The position numbers and the translations under genes are program-made. Shown in pieces: positions 53,044 to 61,862 of a stretch of DNA of 64,000 nt; the stretch's first letter is position 1, and every line of letters starts with the position of its first letter. This stretch comes from Nostoc sp. MG11. GTDB lineage: Bacteria > Cyanobacteriota > Cyanobacteriia > Cyanobacteriales > Nostocaceae. Where the stretch lies: NCBI RefSeq assembly GCF_014904695.1, contig NZ_JACXXN010000003.1:1-64000 (forward strand), in the 5' to 3' direction. The notes beneath the pieces were generated by a model, which did not search any database, was not told where the DNA came from, and worked only from the letters and a program-made list of their open reading frames with translations.

Positions 53044-53475
53044 ATGGTTAATCAAGAAATTGAGATACTGCCGGAAATTTTCTACATTCCTAAAATAGAC
53101 CACAGGAATAATAGTGGCGAAAAATCACAGTGGACTATAACCGAACTTGAGGAAAAAAGCTGTTTTAAACATTCTTTAGAATCTTCCTGGAACAAGCCAC
53201 ATTATCATACTAGCTGGGGGTTGTATTTGAAGAATGATAAAGTTGAATATCTTGGAAACTCAGCTAAAAATGAACCAGAATTATGCCAACTATTTATAGC
53301 TAAGTTTATTGATAGTAGTAGAAACAGCAAATGGCATGGTTATCCTGCAAATCCTAGTGGGCAAAAACCGCAAGATATTCCTCCAGAAAATGTATTGGGT
53401 GATTGGCTAAGTAAACAGTATCTTCGTCCACAACTTATTCGTAAAATTGCTAGAGGTCAAAAATGCAAGCTTTAG
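53044..53475 (+). CDS. Hypothetical protein, first of an overlapping pair
   Basis: 143 aa, family not named. It has a distinctive C-terminal half: KWHGYPANPSGQKPQDIPPENVLGDWLSKQYLRPQLIRKIARGQKCKL. I have the impression of similar endings (WHGYPA...PP..VL..W....(I/L)....(R/K)I..G..C.L) elsewhere but cannot place them. The middle HYHTSWGLYLKNDKVEYLGNS is beta-like. No signal or membrane segment. It overlaps the next gene by 13 bp, so both should be translated together. The region is clearly more AT-rich than its neighbours. Confidence 0.78.
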   Translation: MVNQEIEILPEIFYIPKIDHRNNSGEKSQWTITELEEKSCFKHSLESSWNKPHYHTSWGLYLKNDKVEYLGNSAKNEPELCQLFIAKFIDSSRNSKWHGYPANPSGQKPQDIPPENVLGDWLSKQYLRPQLIRKIARGQKCKL

Positions 53476-54758
53476 ATGTTAAACCTTTAGAACTTATTAT
53501 ATCTGGTTCATATTATGATAGCCAAATTTATGATGGAAAGCTTTATCTTTGGAAGAATGATGGCTCTATTACAACTGTTAACTGGAATAAATTAATAGAA
53601 AACATTAATATTAATGAGCAGTTAAAGCTTGTATTAAAATTTTCAGTTCAATTTGGAGACAATTTATACAATAACTTGCTATTTCAAGATTTAGAAATTA
53701 AAGATTTGATTCTCAGTAAATTTAAAAAATTAGTAGAAAATTCTATAGAAATTTCGTCCGCAGATTTAACAAGTTTTATAGTTAGTGAACAGAATAATCC
53801 ACTGCCTTTTCCTCATGCTGATAGTTCCATTCATTATAAAACTGTTTATGTCGGAAGTCAAAGTGGTGTTTCGTCATCTAATTGTGGTTATAGCAGAAAA
53901 AAATCACTAAATCCTGAAGCCGAAAAGTTATGTGATATACCTGTTTTAAGCCTTTCCGCCTCTCATTTAACACTAGCTATTGCTGCTGGAAGTGAGGGTT
54001 TATTTGATTATTATTTAGGACAGAACCCTTCTTATAAACGTAATGAACCTCGACATATTTTTGTGCAACACTCAAGCTTTGTTCGTTGGTTGTATCCTAG
54101 TGTCTTCAGTTCTTCATATTTCAATGATGGCTATTTTGCAGATTTTAAAGCTAGTAAGAGACGTAGATCAAGGATAAAAAAAGGCTACAGAAAACAACAA
54201 CCAGAACTAACCCAATTGACTAATGTAGATAACACGCCAGCAGAGAAAAAATCCTCAATAGCATTGCTAGAGATAGGTGAAACACAAATCACTAACAGAG
54301 AATTTAAGAAGTTAATTTCATCTAGTGAAATATTTACAAATAATGAGAATGAGCAATCATCTATATTTACTTGGGGAACTCATGATAAAATTTGCTCAAT
54401 TACAGAAAACTCTATACAATTGGTAAAATTTTATCCAAAAGCAACGGAAGAACAGGAAAAATTTATTAACCTTGGCTCTATAGAAACTGAAGAATTATTA
54501 GGCGATATAATAAGTGCAGATAGTTCTTTTTTTGGAATAGTTTTAGAACAAGAAGAAGGGCTGCTAGTTATTACAAGTTTACTCAAATACATTCACTTTC
54601 CAGGTGAACCTGTCAATTGGAGGGTTTTTCCTAAATCTAAAAATTATACAAATCAGCTTCATATTATTTATGAGGATTGTATTCGTATTTATTCTTTTAA
54701 TCATGATTTTTTCGTAGACCAAGAGAAGAAGAAAATAGGTATAAGTTTTGGAGTTTAA
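53463..54758 (+). CDS. Hypothetical protein, second of the overlapping pair
   Basis: 431 aa, not recognised. The N-terminus LELIISGSYYDSQIYDGKLYLWKNDGSITTVNWNKLIENI reads like a beta-propeller blade. Several later strands (IFTWGTHDKICSITENSIQLVKFYP; SSFFGIVLEQEEGLLVITSLLKYIHFPGEPVNWRVFP; LHIIYEDCIRIYSFNHDFFVD) are also beta-rich, so a WD40-like or other propeller fold is possible. A very basic patch KASKRRRSRIKKGYRKQ lies near residues 230-247. No signal or membrane segment. High Lys/Asn/Ser/Ile use mirrors the AT-rich DNA. It starts inside the previous gene and precedes toxin-antitoxin debris, suggesting an accessory or defence-type cassette. Function unknown. Confidence 0.78.
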   Translation: MQALDVKPLELIISGSYYDSQIYDGKLYLWKNDGSITTVNWNKLIENININEQLKLVLKFSVQFGDNLYNNLLFQDLEIKDLILSKFKKLVENSIEISSADLTSFIVSEQNNPLPFPHADSSIHYKTVYVGSQSGVSSSNCGYSRKKSLNPEAEKLCDIPVLSLSASHLTLAIAAGSEGLFDYYLGQNPSYKRNEPRHIFVQHSSFVRWLYPSVFSSSYFNDGYFADFKASKRRRSRIKKGYRKQQPELTQLTNVDNTPAEKKSSIALLEIGETQITNREFKKLISSSEIFTNNENEQSSIFTWGTHDKICSITENSIQLVKFYPKATEEQEKFINLGSIETEELLGDIISADSSFFGIVLEQEEGLLVITSLLKYIHFPGEPVNWRVFPKSKNYTNQLHIIYEDCIRIYSFNHDFFVDQEKKKIGISFGV

Positions 54759-54828
54759 GTGGCTTAGTTTAACAAGCTTAAAAGTAAAGGTATAAGACCA
54801 TAATTACTATCTCGCTACCCGACCATAA

Positions 54829-55002
54829 CGCTACGATACCGATACTTACAGGGCAGTCTATGCGGTAAAGATTGGAGAGAAAATCTATGTCCTGCACGCT
54901 TTTCAGAAGAAATCGAAGCAGGGGATTAAAACTCCACAGGCTGATGTTGATCTGATTAAACAACGTTACAAGGACGCGGTAGCCAGGGAGAAACAACAAT
55001 GA
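54829..55002 (+). pseudogene. 5'-truncated HigB/Gp49-type RelE-superfamily toxin
   Basis: After an in-frame TAA at 54826, the frame reads RYDTDTYRAVYAVKIGEKIYVLHAFQKKSKQGIKTPQADVDLIKQRY and ends at a TGA (55000-55002) that overlaps the ATG of the antitoxin gene. YRA(V/I)Y...IYVLHAFQKK(S/T) is the core of phage-derived Gp49-like HigB toxins. The first half (normally about 45-50 residues) and any start codon are missing, so it is inactive unless read through. Confidence 0.78.
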
Positions 55003-55325
55003 CACAGGAACCCGTTTTTGAAGAAAGCAGTGGCAACGTATTCGCTGACCTCGGTTTAGAGGATGCTTCGGAACTTTTTATGCGGGGCAAGATAGGAATT
55101 CAGGTACTCCGCCTCCTCTCTCAACGCAACCTGAAACAGCGTGAAATCAGCGAACTTCTTGGCATTCCCCAGCCAGAAGTATCTCATTTGATGAAAGGAG
55201 AGTTTCAACGGTTCAGCGAGGGCAAACTTCTCATTTTCCTCAAGCGACTCGATACGGAAATCACTTTACATCTTCGCCCTCGTTATGCGCCGGGCCAATC
55301 TGCTGAAACTGTGATATCGCTATAG
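54999..55325 (+). CDS. XRE-family antitoxin, HigA-like
   Basis: 108 aa. Helix-turn-helix NLKQREISELLGIPQPEVSHLMKGEFQRFSEGKLLIFLKRLD, as in the HigA2/Xre antitoxins that follow Gp49-type toxins. A GGGAG site stands nine bases ahead and the ATG overlaps the toxin's stop (ATGA), the standard toxin-first arrangement. With the toxin truncated, it is an orphan antitoxin and transcriptional repressor. Confidence 0.88.
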   Translation: MTQEPVFEESSGNVFADLGLEDASELFMRGKIGIQVLRLLSQRNLKQREISELLGIPQPEVSHLMKGEFQRFSEGKLLIFLKRLDTEITLHLRPRYAPGQSAETVISL

Positions 55326-55462
55326 GGCAGGATGGAAGCCATCTTGGGTCTGAGTTTAGAACAAACCAGGATTTATCAATGTCACAATAAAATAAAATCA
55401 CATAGACTGCTCGTAAACAGAAAACTAAGCTTACGTTCCAGAACAAGATCCTCAAAGCGAAG

Positions 55463-56149
55463 ATGCAGCTAGCGCCCTTTTTTCCGATTTTTTACCGTGT
55501 TCTCCAACCAACGTTTCCCAATTGTCTTTGGGGTGGCGATCGCAATTCCAAAATGATCGCGCTGACGTTTGATGATGGCCCTCATCCTCAATACACACCT
55601 CAAGTATTAAAAGTTTTAGACCGCTACAACATTAAAGCCAGTTTTTTTTGGTTGGGTGCTTGCGTTAATCGTTCACCAGCGATTGCCAAAGCAGTAAGCG
55701 ATCGTGGACACTGGATAGGATTGCATGGCTATGATCATCGCTCTTTTCCCATGCTTTCCCCAATTGACCTCAAGGATAGTTTAGAAAAAACCCAAGTTGC
55801 AATCTATGACGCCTGCAACTTACAACCTGAACAAGTGCGCGATGTCCGTCCCCCCAATGGTTTATTTACACCTGCAACTTTAAAATTATTTTTTCAGTGG
55901 AATTACCGCCCAGTTATGTGGAGTGTTGTACCAGAAGACTGGGTAAGACCAGGCGTTAACACAGTAGTGCAGCGAGTTGTCGAGCAGGTAAAAAATGGTT
56001 CAATGATTGTCTTGCATGATGGTGCTTGCGGTGGAGAAGATGTTGCAGCCACAATCAAAATCTTTATTCCTCAACTGCTACGACAAGGTTATGAATTTGT
56101 GACTGTTGATACTCTATGGCAGCAAGGTGCAACCAATCATCTGTGGTAA
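55463..56149 (+). CDS. Polysaccharide deacetylase (NodB-type, CE4)
   Basis: 228 aa. Motif 1 TFDDGPH with Asp37/Asp38, metal-binding His88 and His92 in LHGYDHRSF, motif 3 RPPNGLF, then WSVVPEDWVRPG and a C-terminal IVLHDG. All metal and catalytic positions of CE4 deacetylases are present. It removes acetyl groups from N-acetylglucosamine in peptidoglycan or exopolysaccharide. The N-terminus is hydrophobic (LAPFFPIFYRVLQPTF) but lacks a clear signal cleavage site, so it may be membrane-bound. Monocistronic by spacing. Confidence 0.92.
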   Translation: MQLAPFFPIFYRVLQPTFPNCLWGGDRNSKMIALTFDDGPHPQYTPQVLKVLDRYNIKASFFWLGACVNRSPAIAKAVSDRGHWIGLHGYDHRSFPMLSPIDLKDSLEKTQVAIYDACNLQPEQVRDVRPPNGLFTPATLKLFFQWNYRPVMWSVVPEDWVRPGVNTVVQRVVEQVKNGSMIVLHDGACGGEDVAATIKIFIPQLLRQGYEFVTVDTLWQQGATNHLW

Positions 56150-56219
56150 CACATTTGAGATCTAATCTCACTCCCAAAGTAAAATTAAGTACAGTTTCAA
56201 GCAAGAATACAAACTTCAA

Positions 56220-56642
56220 TCAACAATGACAATCAATTGCAGCCACCATCTTTTCTTGATGTTGGTGTAAAAGACTTCGGAACTCTTGTAGCCATTCTTC
56301 ACTGGACTTTCCTTGACAGTCATGCCACTTTCCATCAGGGGTTACGATAGCGTATGAAACTAAATCAGGTATTAGGGTAGAGATAGGACGAATATTGTCT
56401 TCTGATTGCACAACATCTAGCCCGTATCGACGTTGAAATTCTTCGGGGTTGAGATTGTAATGCTGCTCCTTACCCGAAATTATGCCATCATATCGACCAC
56501 CAATCACAAATCCGTCACATTTTGCTTGCGAAGATGGATTATCTTCATCTGCTTCAAAGTATGGCATCATCAATTCTTCAGCCTTTTTGCTTAGGTTTGG
56601 TTCTGTGTGATCAATAATCACAAGTGTTAGAAAATGGCTCAT
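56220..56642 (-). CDS. Hypothetical protein
   Basis: 140 aa. FLTLVIIDHTEPNLSKKAEELMMPYFEAD, then a CDGFVIGGRYDGIISGK motif I have seen in unnamed bacterial proteins, then VSYAIVTPDGKWHDCQG and a helical C-terminus. No signal. The GGRYDG motif suggests a soluble alpha/beta domain. Function unknown. Confidence 0.7.
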   Translation of the reverse strand: MSHFLTLVIIDHTEPNLSKKAEELMMPYFEADEDNPSSQAKCDGFVIGGRYDGIISGKEQHYNLNPEEFQRRYGLDVVQSEDNIRPISTLIPDLVSYAIVTPDGKWHDCQGKSSEEWLQEFRSLLHQHQEKMVAAIDCHC

Positions 56643-56689
56643 ATCTAAACAGGTAAAGTTGTAGTTCTTATTGTTGTAAAAGATATCTT

Positions 56690-56827
56690 ATGACTTATGG
56701 AATTTGCAATATTTTAGCAAATGAAGGTAATAAAAACGATTTAATTGCTTTGATGAGCGATCGCACTAACACTAAATGTCAGCCGGAGTTAATAACGGAA
56801 TTTTTTGTAGTAACAACAGCTTCTTAA
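56690..56827 (+). CDS. Possible 45-aa small ORF
   Basis: ATG ACT TAT GGA ... TCT TAA, encoding MTYGICNILANEGNKNDLIALMSDRTNTK and on. Plausible composition and a HIP1 site inside, but no clear ribosome site. It could equally be chance in a 219-base gap. Confidence 0.2.
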   Translation: MTYGICNILANEGNKNDLIALMSDRTNTKCQPELITEFFVVTTAS

Positions 56828-56861
56828 AGTTAAAAACTAAAACTCAGGACTCAAAGTAGCT

Positions 56862-58157
56862 TTAATTATTAGGCTTGAGTAACAGATAAAATAATTGTCC
56901 ATTACTGACTGTAACGCCAGCGCGATCGCCTGCCACTTTACCAGTACCTAAAAAATAATCTACTCTACCTGCACCTTTAATTGCGCCTCCAGTATCTTGA
57001 TCAAGAACATAGCGACTAACAATCCGATGCTCTATTCCATTAGCCTTAGCAAAGGGAAAAGAAGCACGAATTAAGGCTAAAGCACCAGGAGGCATGAGAG
57101 ATTTATCTGTAGCAATAGAACGCTCTGCTGTGACTGGTACGTTGATGGAACCTTGTGCTGGCGCACCATGATTTTCTTGAAAAAAAACAAAGCTGCGATC
57201 GCGCGGAATATAAATATTTAAATCTTGGGGATGCTTCTGGAAATAGTCGAGAATAATTGGCATAGTCATCCCTTCTAAAGGTAATTTGCCATCGTTTGCT
57301 AGTTCTCGCCCAATACTTTTGTAAGTATAAGCAGTATTGCCGGCATAACCGATTGTTGTCTGAGTGCCATCAGTTAGCTGAAGTCTTGCAGAACCCTGAA
57401 TTTGAGCTAAATATGGCTCAAGGCGATCGCGAAACCAAAACAACTCTAATCCCCGCAGGTTGCCTTTTTCGCCTTGCAAACCGTCTGCTCCTTCTAACTC
57501 TTGGCGTGTAGGATGAGGCTTAGGCCAGAAGTCTAAATCAGCGGGTAATCGATAAATAGGATAGCGATACTCTGCGGTGGGAAAGCGACTAGCGACATAA
57601 AGCGGTTCATAGTAGGCGGTGAATAAAACCGCACCTTTGGTATCGTGTCCGACTGATTGATAAAAGACAAACTCTCGTTCTATAGCTGTATGCAATTCGG
57701 TTGCAGAAGTAGTTTTTAATAGTAGTTCCCGAAATCTTTTCAAGCTATTTAGCACGCGATCGCGTGTAATTCCAGTCACTTGATATCTTTGATAAGCAGC
57801 AATAGCATTAGCTGTTTGCAGATATTGCAGGCTATGATTAATAGCTGTCAATAATGCCTTTTTATCTGGTAATTGACTATTTTCTTTTGCATAGATAAAT
57901 TCATCTACACAAGAAGCATCACCTTGGCAACAAGTAACTGGCAACCTTTGAATCAGTACTGGTGATGCTTGGGTTTTTGGCTTTTGAATAGATGCATCTT
58001 GATTTTGGTTAGTAAAAGAGGACGTTGGTATATCCCACTTTTTCACCCGGCATTCTGGCAGACTGAGTTTCTGATGCGCTAAAGATTGCATACGCACCAA
58101 AAAAACCGATAGAATCACGGGTATGCTAATGGCGATCGCTGCAAATGTTTTTTTCAT
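56862..58157 (-). CDS. mltA: Membrane-bound lytic murein transglycosylase A
   Basis: 431 aa. Signal anchor KKTFAAIAISIPVILSVFLVRM, then a Ser/Gln-rich linker. The MltA domain covers TAYYEPLYVASRFPTAEYRYPIYRLP to GMTMPIILDYFQKHPQDLNIYIPRDRSFVFFQE. The C-terminal 3D domain has the conserved Asp residues in YVLDQDTGGAIKGAGRVDYFLGTG (386, 388, 400). It cleaves the glycan strands of peptidoglycan to give 1,6-anhydromuramic ends. In a filamentous cyanobacterium this may serve growth or septal remodelling. There is no lipobox Cys near the start, so anchoring is by the helix. Confidence 0.93.
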   Translation of the reverse strand: MKKTFAAIAISIPVILSVFLVRMQSLAHQKLSLPECRVKKWDIPTSSFTNQNQDASIQKPKTQASPVLIQRLPVTCCQGDASCVDEFIYAKENSQLPDKKALLTAINHSLQYLQTANAIAAYQRYQVTGITRDRVLNSLKRFRELLLKTTSATELHTAIEREFVFYQSVGHDTKGAVLFTAYYEPLYVASRFPTAEYRYPIYRLPADLDFWPKPHPTRQELEGADGLQGEKGNLRGLELFWFRDRLEPYLAQIQGSARLQLTDGTQTTIGYAGNTAYTYKSIGRELANDGKLPLEGMTMPIILDYFQKHPQDLNIYIPRDRSFVFFQENHGAPAQGSINVPVTAERSIATDKSLMPPGALALIRASFPFAKANGIEHRIVSRYVLDQDTGGAIKGAGRVDYFLGTGKVAGDRAGVTVSNGQLFYLLLKPNN

Positions 58158-58274
58158 CTAAAAAATAGGAATAGGTATTAAGTATTTGATATTAAATATT
58201 GGAAATAAGCCAAGCATTAAGCAAATTTATCCTATTTTCCCTTCCCCATGTCCCATTTCCAATTCCCAATCTTA

Positions 58275-59588
58275 TTATTCATTCATATTACGATAAGTAG
58301 CAACTGCCGAAGGTGATATGCGGTTCAAGTATCGGAATATCCAATATTTAAAAATGGTATCTAAAATCACTGGAAATGTGGCAATAAATAAGAAGATAAA
58401 ATCTCGATTAGCGGGTAATCCCCAATGACGCGATAAACCTTCTAGAATTACTTCCCAGCCATGAGGAGAGTGGAATCCGACAAAGACATCAGTGAACAAA
58501 ATGATAATAAATGCCTTAGCGCTATCACTCAAACCATAGACAATATGATCAAAGAAATCTTTAATCACCCCAATAGAAGACTTACTGACTAGCAAAAGCC
58601 AAATGAAAGCACCAACAGAAAAAATATCAGAAAAAACATTTTTGATTGCATTAGCACTTTCGCCACGAAATTCCTCAGCAATCTCGCGAGCTTTTTCTTG
58701 CATTTCGGTTTCAATCTGCTTAGAAGTTAGTGGAGGTGCATTACTAATAAGATTTTGAAACTTGATTTTCTCTTCAAATCTTTGCAGCTCTCCAAGAGCT
58801 TCTTCTTCCATCTCAAAATTGAGGAATACTTGCACTTGCTCAGAGCCTCTAAAATTATCAACAAGCGGCCCTACTACAAAAATCTTTGCTAACTGATGGG
58901 TTAAAAGTGGTACTATAATTAACAATAAGATGAATCTAATAGATATTATTGTTCTTCTTTGAGTTTGACGAAAGTTTTGAACTACATCTTGTTCAGAATT
59001 AGGATCTAATTCAACTTGTAAACGATTGATGGTACTTAAAATTGAACGGGGTAAAATCCCCAATGTGTCGGCTTTTCGTTGTGGTTTTTTCTCAGGGTTT
59101 GGAGTTGGCTTTTTTGTTGGTAATGATGGAGCGATAGCCGATTCAACTGGCAAAACTTGAGGGTTAGTAACTAAAGTTGAAGAAGTTGTTGGTTGATTAA
59201 ATACAGTGTATTTTGATATGACTTGATCAATGAAGTTTAGCTTTTCCAAAACTAAAGAAGCATTGGGATATTCTATGCCTGCTTTCTGGGCTGCTTTTTG
59301 GTTCTCTTCGTTTAAGAACCAACGGCTGGCTTTAAACTCTGTAAGCCTCATCCGGGAAATTTTTAATAGCTTTTTCAGGTCTGACTCAAAATAATCCATC
59401 ACGCTGTTGCTGTACATGGCTGAGTCAACGTCTATTTTATTACCATTGAAATGCTTACTTTCTATTTCCTTAATTTTTAATGCCGCCTGGTAGGCTTCAT
59501 CTAGAGAACGCTCTGGTGTCTGTAAATACCAACGGTAAGCAGGCAGTAATAAATGATAGATTTTTTGGCTAAAAACAGAGTTTTTCAT
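58275..59588 (-). CDS. pxcA: Proton extrusion protein PxcA (CemA family)
   Basis: 437 aa from the ATG at 59588; a TTG three codons earlier is not needed. N-terminal soluble part begins FSQKIYHLLLPAYRWYLQTPERSLDEAYQAALKIKEIE and extends to about 210 with a Pro-rich linker. Transmembrane helices follow at about 215-235, 320-335, 350-370 and 405-425. The end, HGWEVILEGLSRHWGLPANRDFIFLFIATFPVILDTIFKYWIFRYLNRISPSAVATYRNMNE, is characteristic. In cyanobacteria PxcA drives light-dependent proton export from the cytoplasm during dark-light shifts; it is related to chloroplast CemA. Confidence 0.93.
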   Translation of the reverse strand: MKNSVFSQKIYHLLLPAYRWYLQTPERSLDEAYQAALKIKEIESKHFNGNKIDVDSAMYSNSVMDYFESDLKKLLKISRMRLTEFKASRWFLNEENQKAAQKAGIEYPNASLVLEKLNFIDQVISKYTVFNQPTTSSTLVTNPQVLPVESAIAPSLPTKKPTPNPEKKPQRKADTLGILPRSILSTINRLQVELDPNSEQDVVQNFRQTQRRTIISIRFILLLIIVPLLTHQLAKIFVVGPLVDNFRGSEQVQVFLNFEMEEEALGELQRFEEKIKFQNLISNAPPLTSKQIETEMQEKAREIAEEFRGESANAIKNVFSDIFSVGAFIWLLLVSKSSIGVIKDFFDHIVYGLSDSAKAFIIILFTDVFVGFHSPHGWEVILEGLSRHWGLPANRDFIFLFIATFPVILDTIFKYWIFRYLNRISPSAVATYRNMNE

Positions 59589-59675
59589 CGCAGACAATCA
59601 TCCAGCATGTTTTGGTGATTCTTAACCCTAAGTTAACGCACGAGGTATATTAGCAAATCTACAAGGAGAAGTTTT

Positions 59676-61862
59676 GTGTCTCATTCAGTTTGGATTGTGG
59701 GTACTAGCCGCAGTGGTAAGACTGCTCGCTTGATAGAGCAATTTTGTAGTTGGGTGCAAACTGAAAACAAATATATTGAATCATTTTATACTAAAAATCT
59801 AAGACAGGAAAAAGGTGGTCATCTACCAAAATTTTTGTATCTTCGGCCAACAGAACCAGGAGTTTTGGTCTTAGCTGCTAATGATGACAATCGTCGAGAA
59901 TTGGGAGATAAAATTGTTACAAATACTCTAGGAAAATATCCGGTTCGTGCTAAGACACCGCTAGGTTTTTTCCAAGATGAAGTTATTCTATTTTGGCCGT
60001 TGCTGATTCGGTTGTTGAACTTGAAAGCACAATTTCCAGTAAGATTGCGTCCAGAAACCGAGCAAGAATTGGCAACCAAACTCTGGCGTTCCCAATTAAA
60101 TGAAGAAATTTTACGTCTAGCGGGAGTGAATGAGTCTCGTTTTATACGTCGCATCCTAGACTTGTTGCAATTAGCAGCTTACAGCGGCACACCTTGCGAA
60201 GATATTGCCCCAATTCTGCAAAAGGGTTTGCAAGAGAATGCTATAAACCTAGAGCCAGAATTTTTGGCGTCTTTGCTGCTAGATTGGCGTAACTGGTGTC
60301 TAGAGAGGGGATTTCTAACTTATGGAATTATTACCGAACTATATAGTCAGTACTTATTAAGCGATCGCAATTACCAACAACACCTAACTAAACGCTATCA
60401 GGCGGTACTGGCAGATGATGTAGATGATTATCCTGGTGTAGCACGTCAGCTGTTTGATTTGCTCTTAGATCAAGGTGCAGTAGGAGCGTTTAGCTATAAC
60501 CCCAATGGTGCAGTGCGATTAGGATTGGGAGCAGATCCCGACTACCTAGAAGGATTAGCAGGGCGTTGTCATATAGAAACCTTAACCGGCTTCCCCTCAG
60601 ATTCTCTTGCAGATAGACTTGCAATATCAATGGTGGAATTAGTCACAGAACCGATGGGATTGTACAGTTTACCAAATGCAATACAGTCAATTCTAACCAC
60701 CTCCCGCGCTCAACTGTTGCGACAAACAGCAGAGGTAATTGCTAATGCGATCAAATCTGGGCAAGTTGAACCAGAACAAGTGGTAATTATTGCCCCTGGT
60801 TTGGATGCGATCGCTCGTTATACCCTGGTAGAAATCCTCGTTAAGCAAAATATACTCGTAGAATCGCTCAACGATCAGCGTCCCCTAATTAGTTCACCCG
60901 TTATCCGCGCCTTATTAACGATGCTGGCACTCGTTTATCCTGGTTTGGGACGCCTAGTAGATCGGGATGCCGTGGCTGAGATGCTCGTGGTACTAAGTGG
61001 AAGAGAGGGGGCGAGTGGAAGAGTGGAAGAGGGGGAGAATAATTCTTCACCCCATCACCCAAAGATTGACCCGGTACGTGCTGGGTTAATTGCCGATTAC
61101 TGCTTTGTACCCCATCCTGATAGTCCCAACTTACTGCCAGTATCGACGTTTGAACGCTGGGATAGAATCGGCTATGCAGCTACCACAGCTTATAATGATA
61201 TATTGCAGTGGCTAGAAAAACAGCGATCGCAACAAGAACTCCGCCTGATTCCCAGTCCCATCTCCCTTTTAGACAGAGCCATTCAGCACTTTTTGTGGAA
61301 TGGCAGCAATCTTCCCTACGATCAACTGGCAGCACTGCGGGAATTGCTCGAAACTGCTCAACATTACTGGGAAATTGACACCCGATTACGACAAATTGAC
61401 CCACTAGAAACGACACCTCACGCCACCATTAACGAATTCATTCAACTACTGCGGCGTGGTACCATCACCGCCAACCCCTATCCTGTACGCCCCATTGGAG
61501 CAGCCAAAAAAGCCGTCACCTTAGCCACAATTTTCCAATACCGCTCTAGTAGACGATTTCACCGCTGGCATTTCTGGCTAGATGCTGGTTCACCCCTGTG
61601 GGCAAAAGGTGGTGCGGCTACATTGTTTGGTGCGCCGTTTTTCCTGCAAGAAAGGTTAGGTGAACCTTGGACAGCAGAAGATGAGAAATTGGCAGAAGAA
61701 CAACGACTACGAAGAATTTTGGCAGATTTGCTATCTCGTGTATCTGAAAAAGTTTATTTGTGTCACAGCGATTTAGCTGTTAATGGTCAGGAGCAATTAG
61801 GGCCGCTATTATCTTTGGTCAATGCTTGTGTATCTGTTGTTTCTGAGGCGGTTGTTACTTAA
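59676..61862 (+). CDS. AddB/RecC-like recombinase family protein
   Basis: 728 aa starting at GTG, with AAGGAG seven bases ahead. Walker A VGTSRSGKTARLIEQF at 8-23. A UvrD/AddB-like body follows (YQAVLADDVDDYPGVARQLFDLLL as a Walker B-type motif near 245; VEPEQVVIIAPGLDAIARYTLVEILVKQNILVE; YQYRSSRRFHRWHFWLDAGSPLW near the end). No PD-(D/E)XK nuclease Cys cluster at the C-terminus, unlike AddB. Known only as a cyanobacterial helicase-like protein; expected to act in double-strand break repair. Residues about 445-465 (GREGASGRVEEGENNSSPH) are encoded by a purine-rich DNA repeat inserted in frame. Confidence 0.82.
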   Translation: MSHSVWIVGTSRSGKTARLIEQFCSWVQTENKYIESFYTKNLRQEKGGHLPKFLYLRPTEPGVLVLAANDDNRRELGDKIVTNTLGKYPVRAKTPLGFFQDEVILFWPLLIRLLNLKAQFPVRLRPETEQELATKLWRSQLNEEILRLAGVNESRFIRRILDLLQLAAYSGTPCEDIAPILQKGLQENAINLEPEFLASLLLDWRNWCLERGFLTYGIITELYSQYLLSDRNYQQHLTKRYQAVLADDVDDYPGVARQLFDLLLDQGAVGAFSYNPNGAVRLGLGADPDYLEGLAGRCHIETLTGFPSDSLADRLAISMVELVTEPMGLYSLPNAIQSILTTSRAQLLRQTAEVIANAIKSGQVEPEQVVIIAPGLDAIARYTLVEILVKQNILVESLNDQRPLISSPVIRALLTMLALVYPGLGRLVDRDAVAEMLVVLSGREGASGRVEEGENNSSPHHPKIDPVRAGLIADYCFVPHPDSPNLLPVSTFERWDRIGYAATTAYNDILQWLEKQRSQQELRLIPSPISLLDRAIQHFLWNGSNLPYDQLAALRELLETAQHYWEIDTRLRQIDPLETTPHATINEFIQLLRRGTITANPYPVRPIGAAKKAVTLATIFQYRSSRRFHRWHFWLDAGSPLWAKGGAATLFGAPFFLQERLGEPWTAEDEKLAEEQRLRRILADLLSRVSEKVYLCHSDLAVNGQEQLGPLLSLVNACVSVVSEAVVT

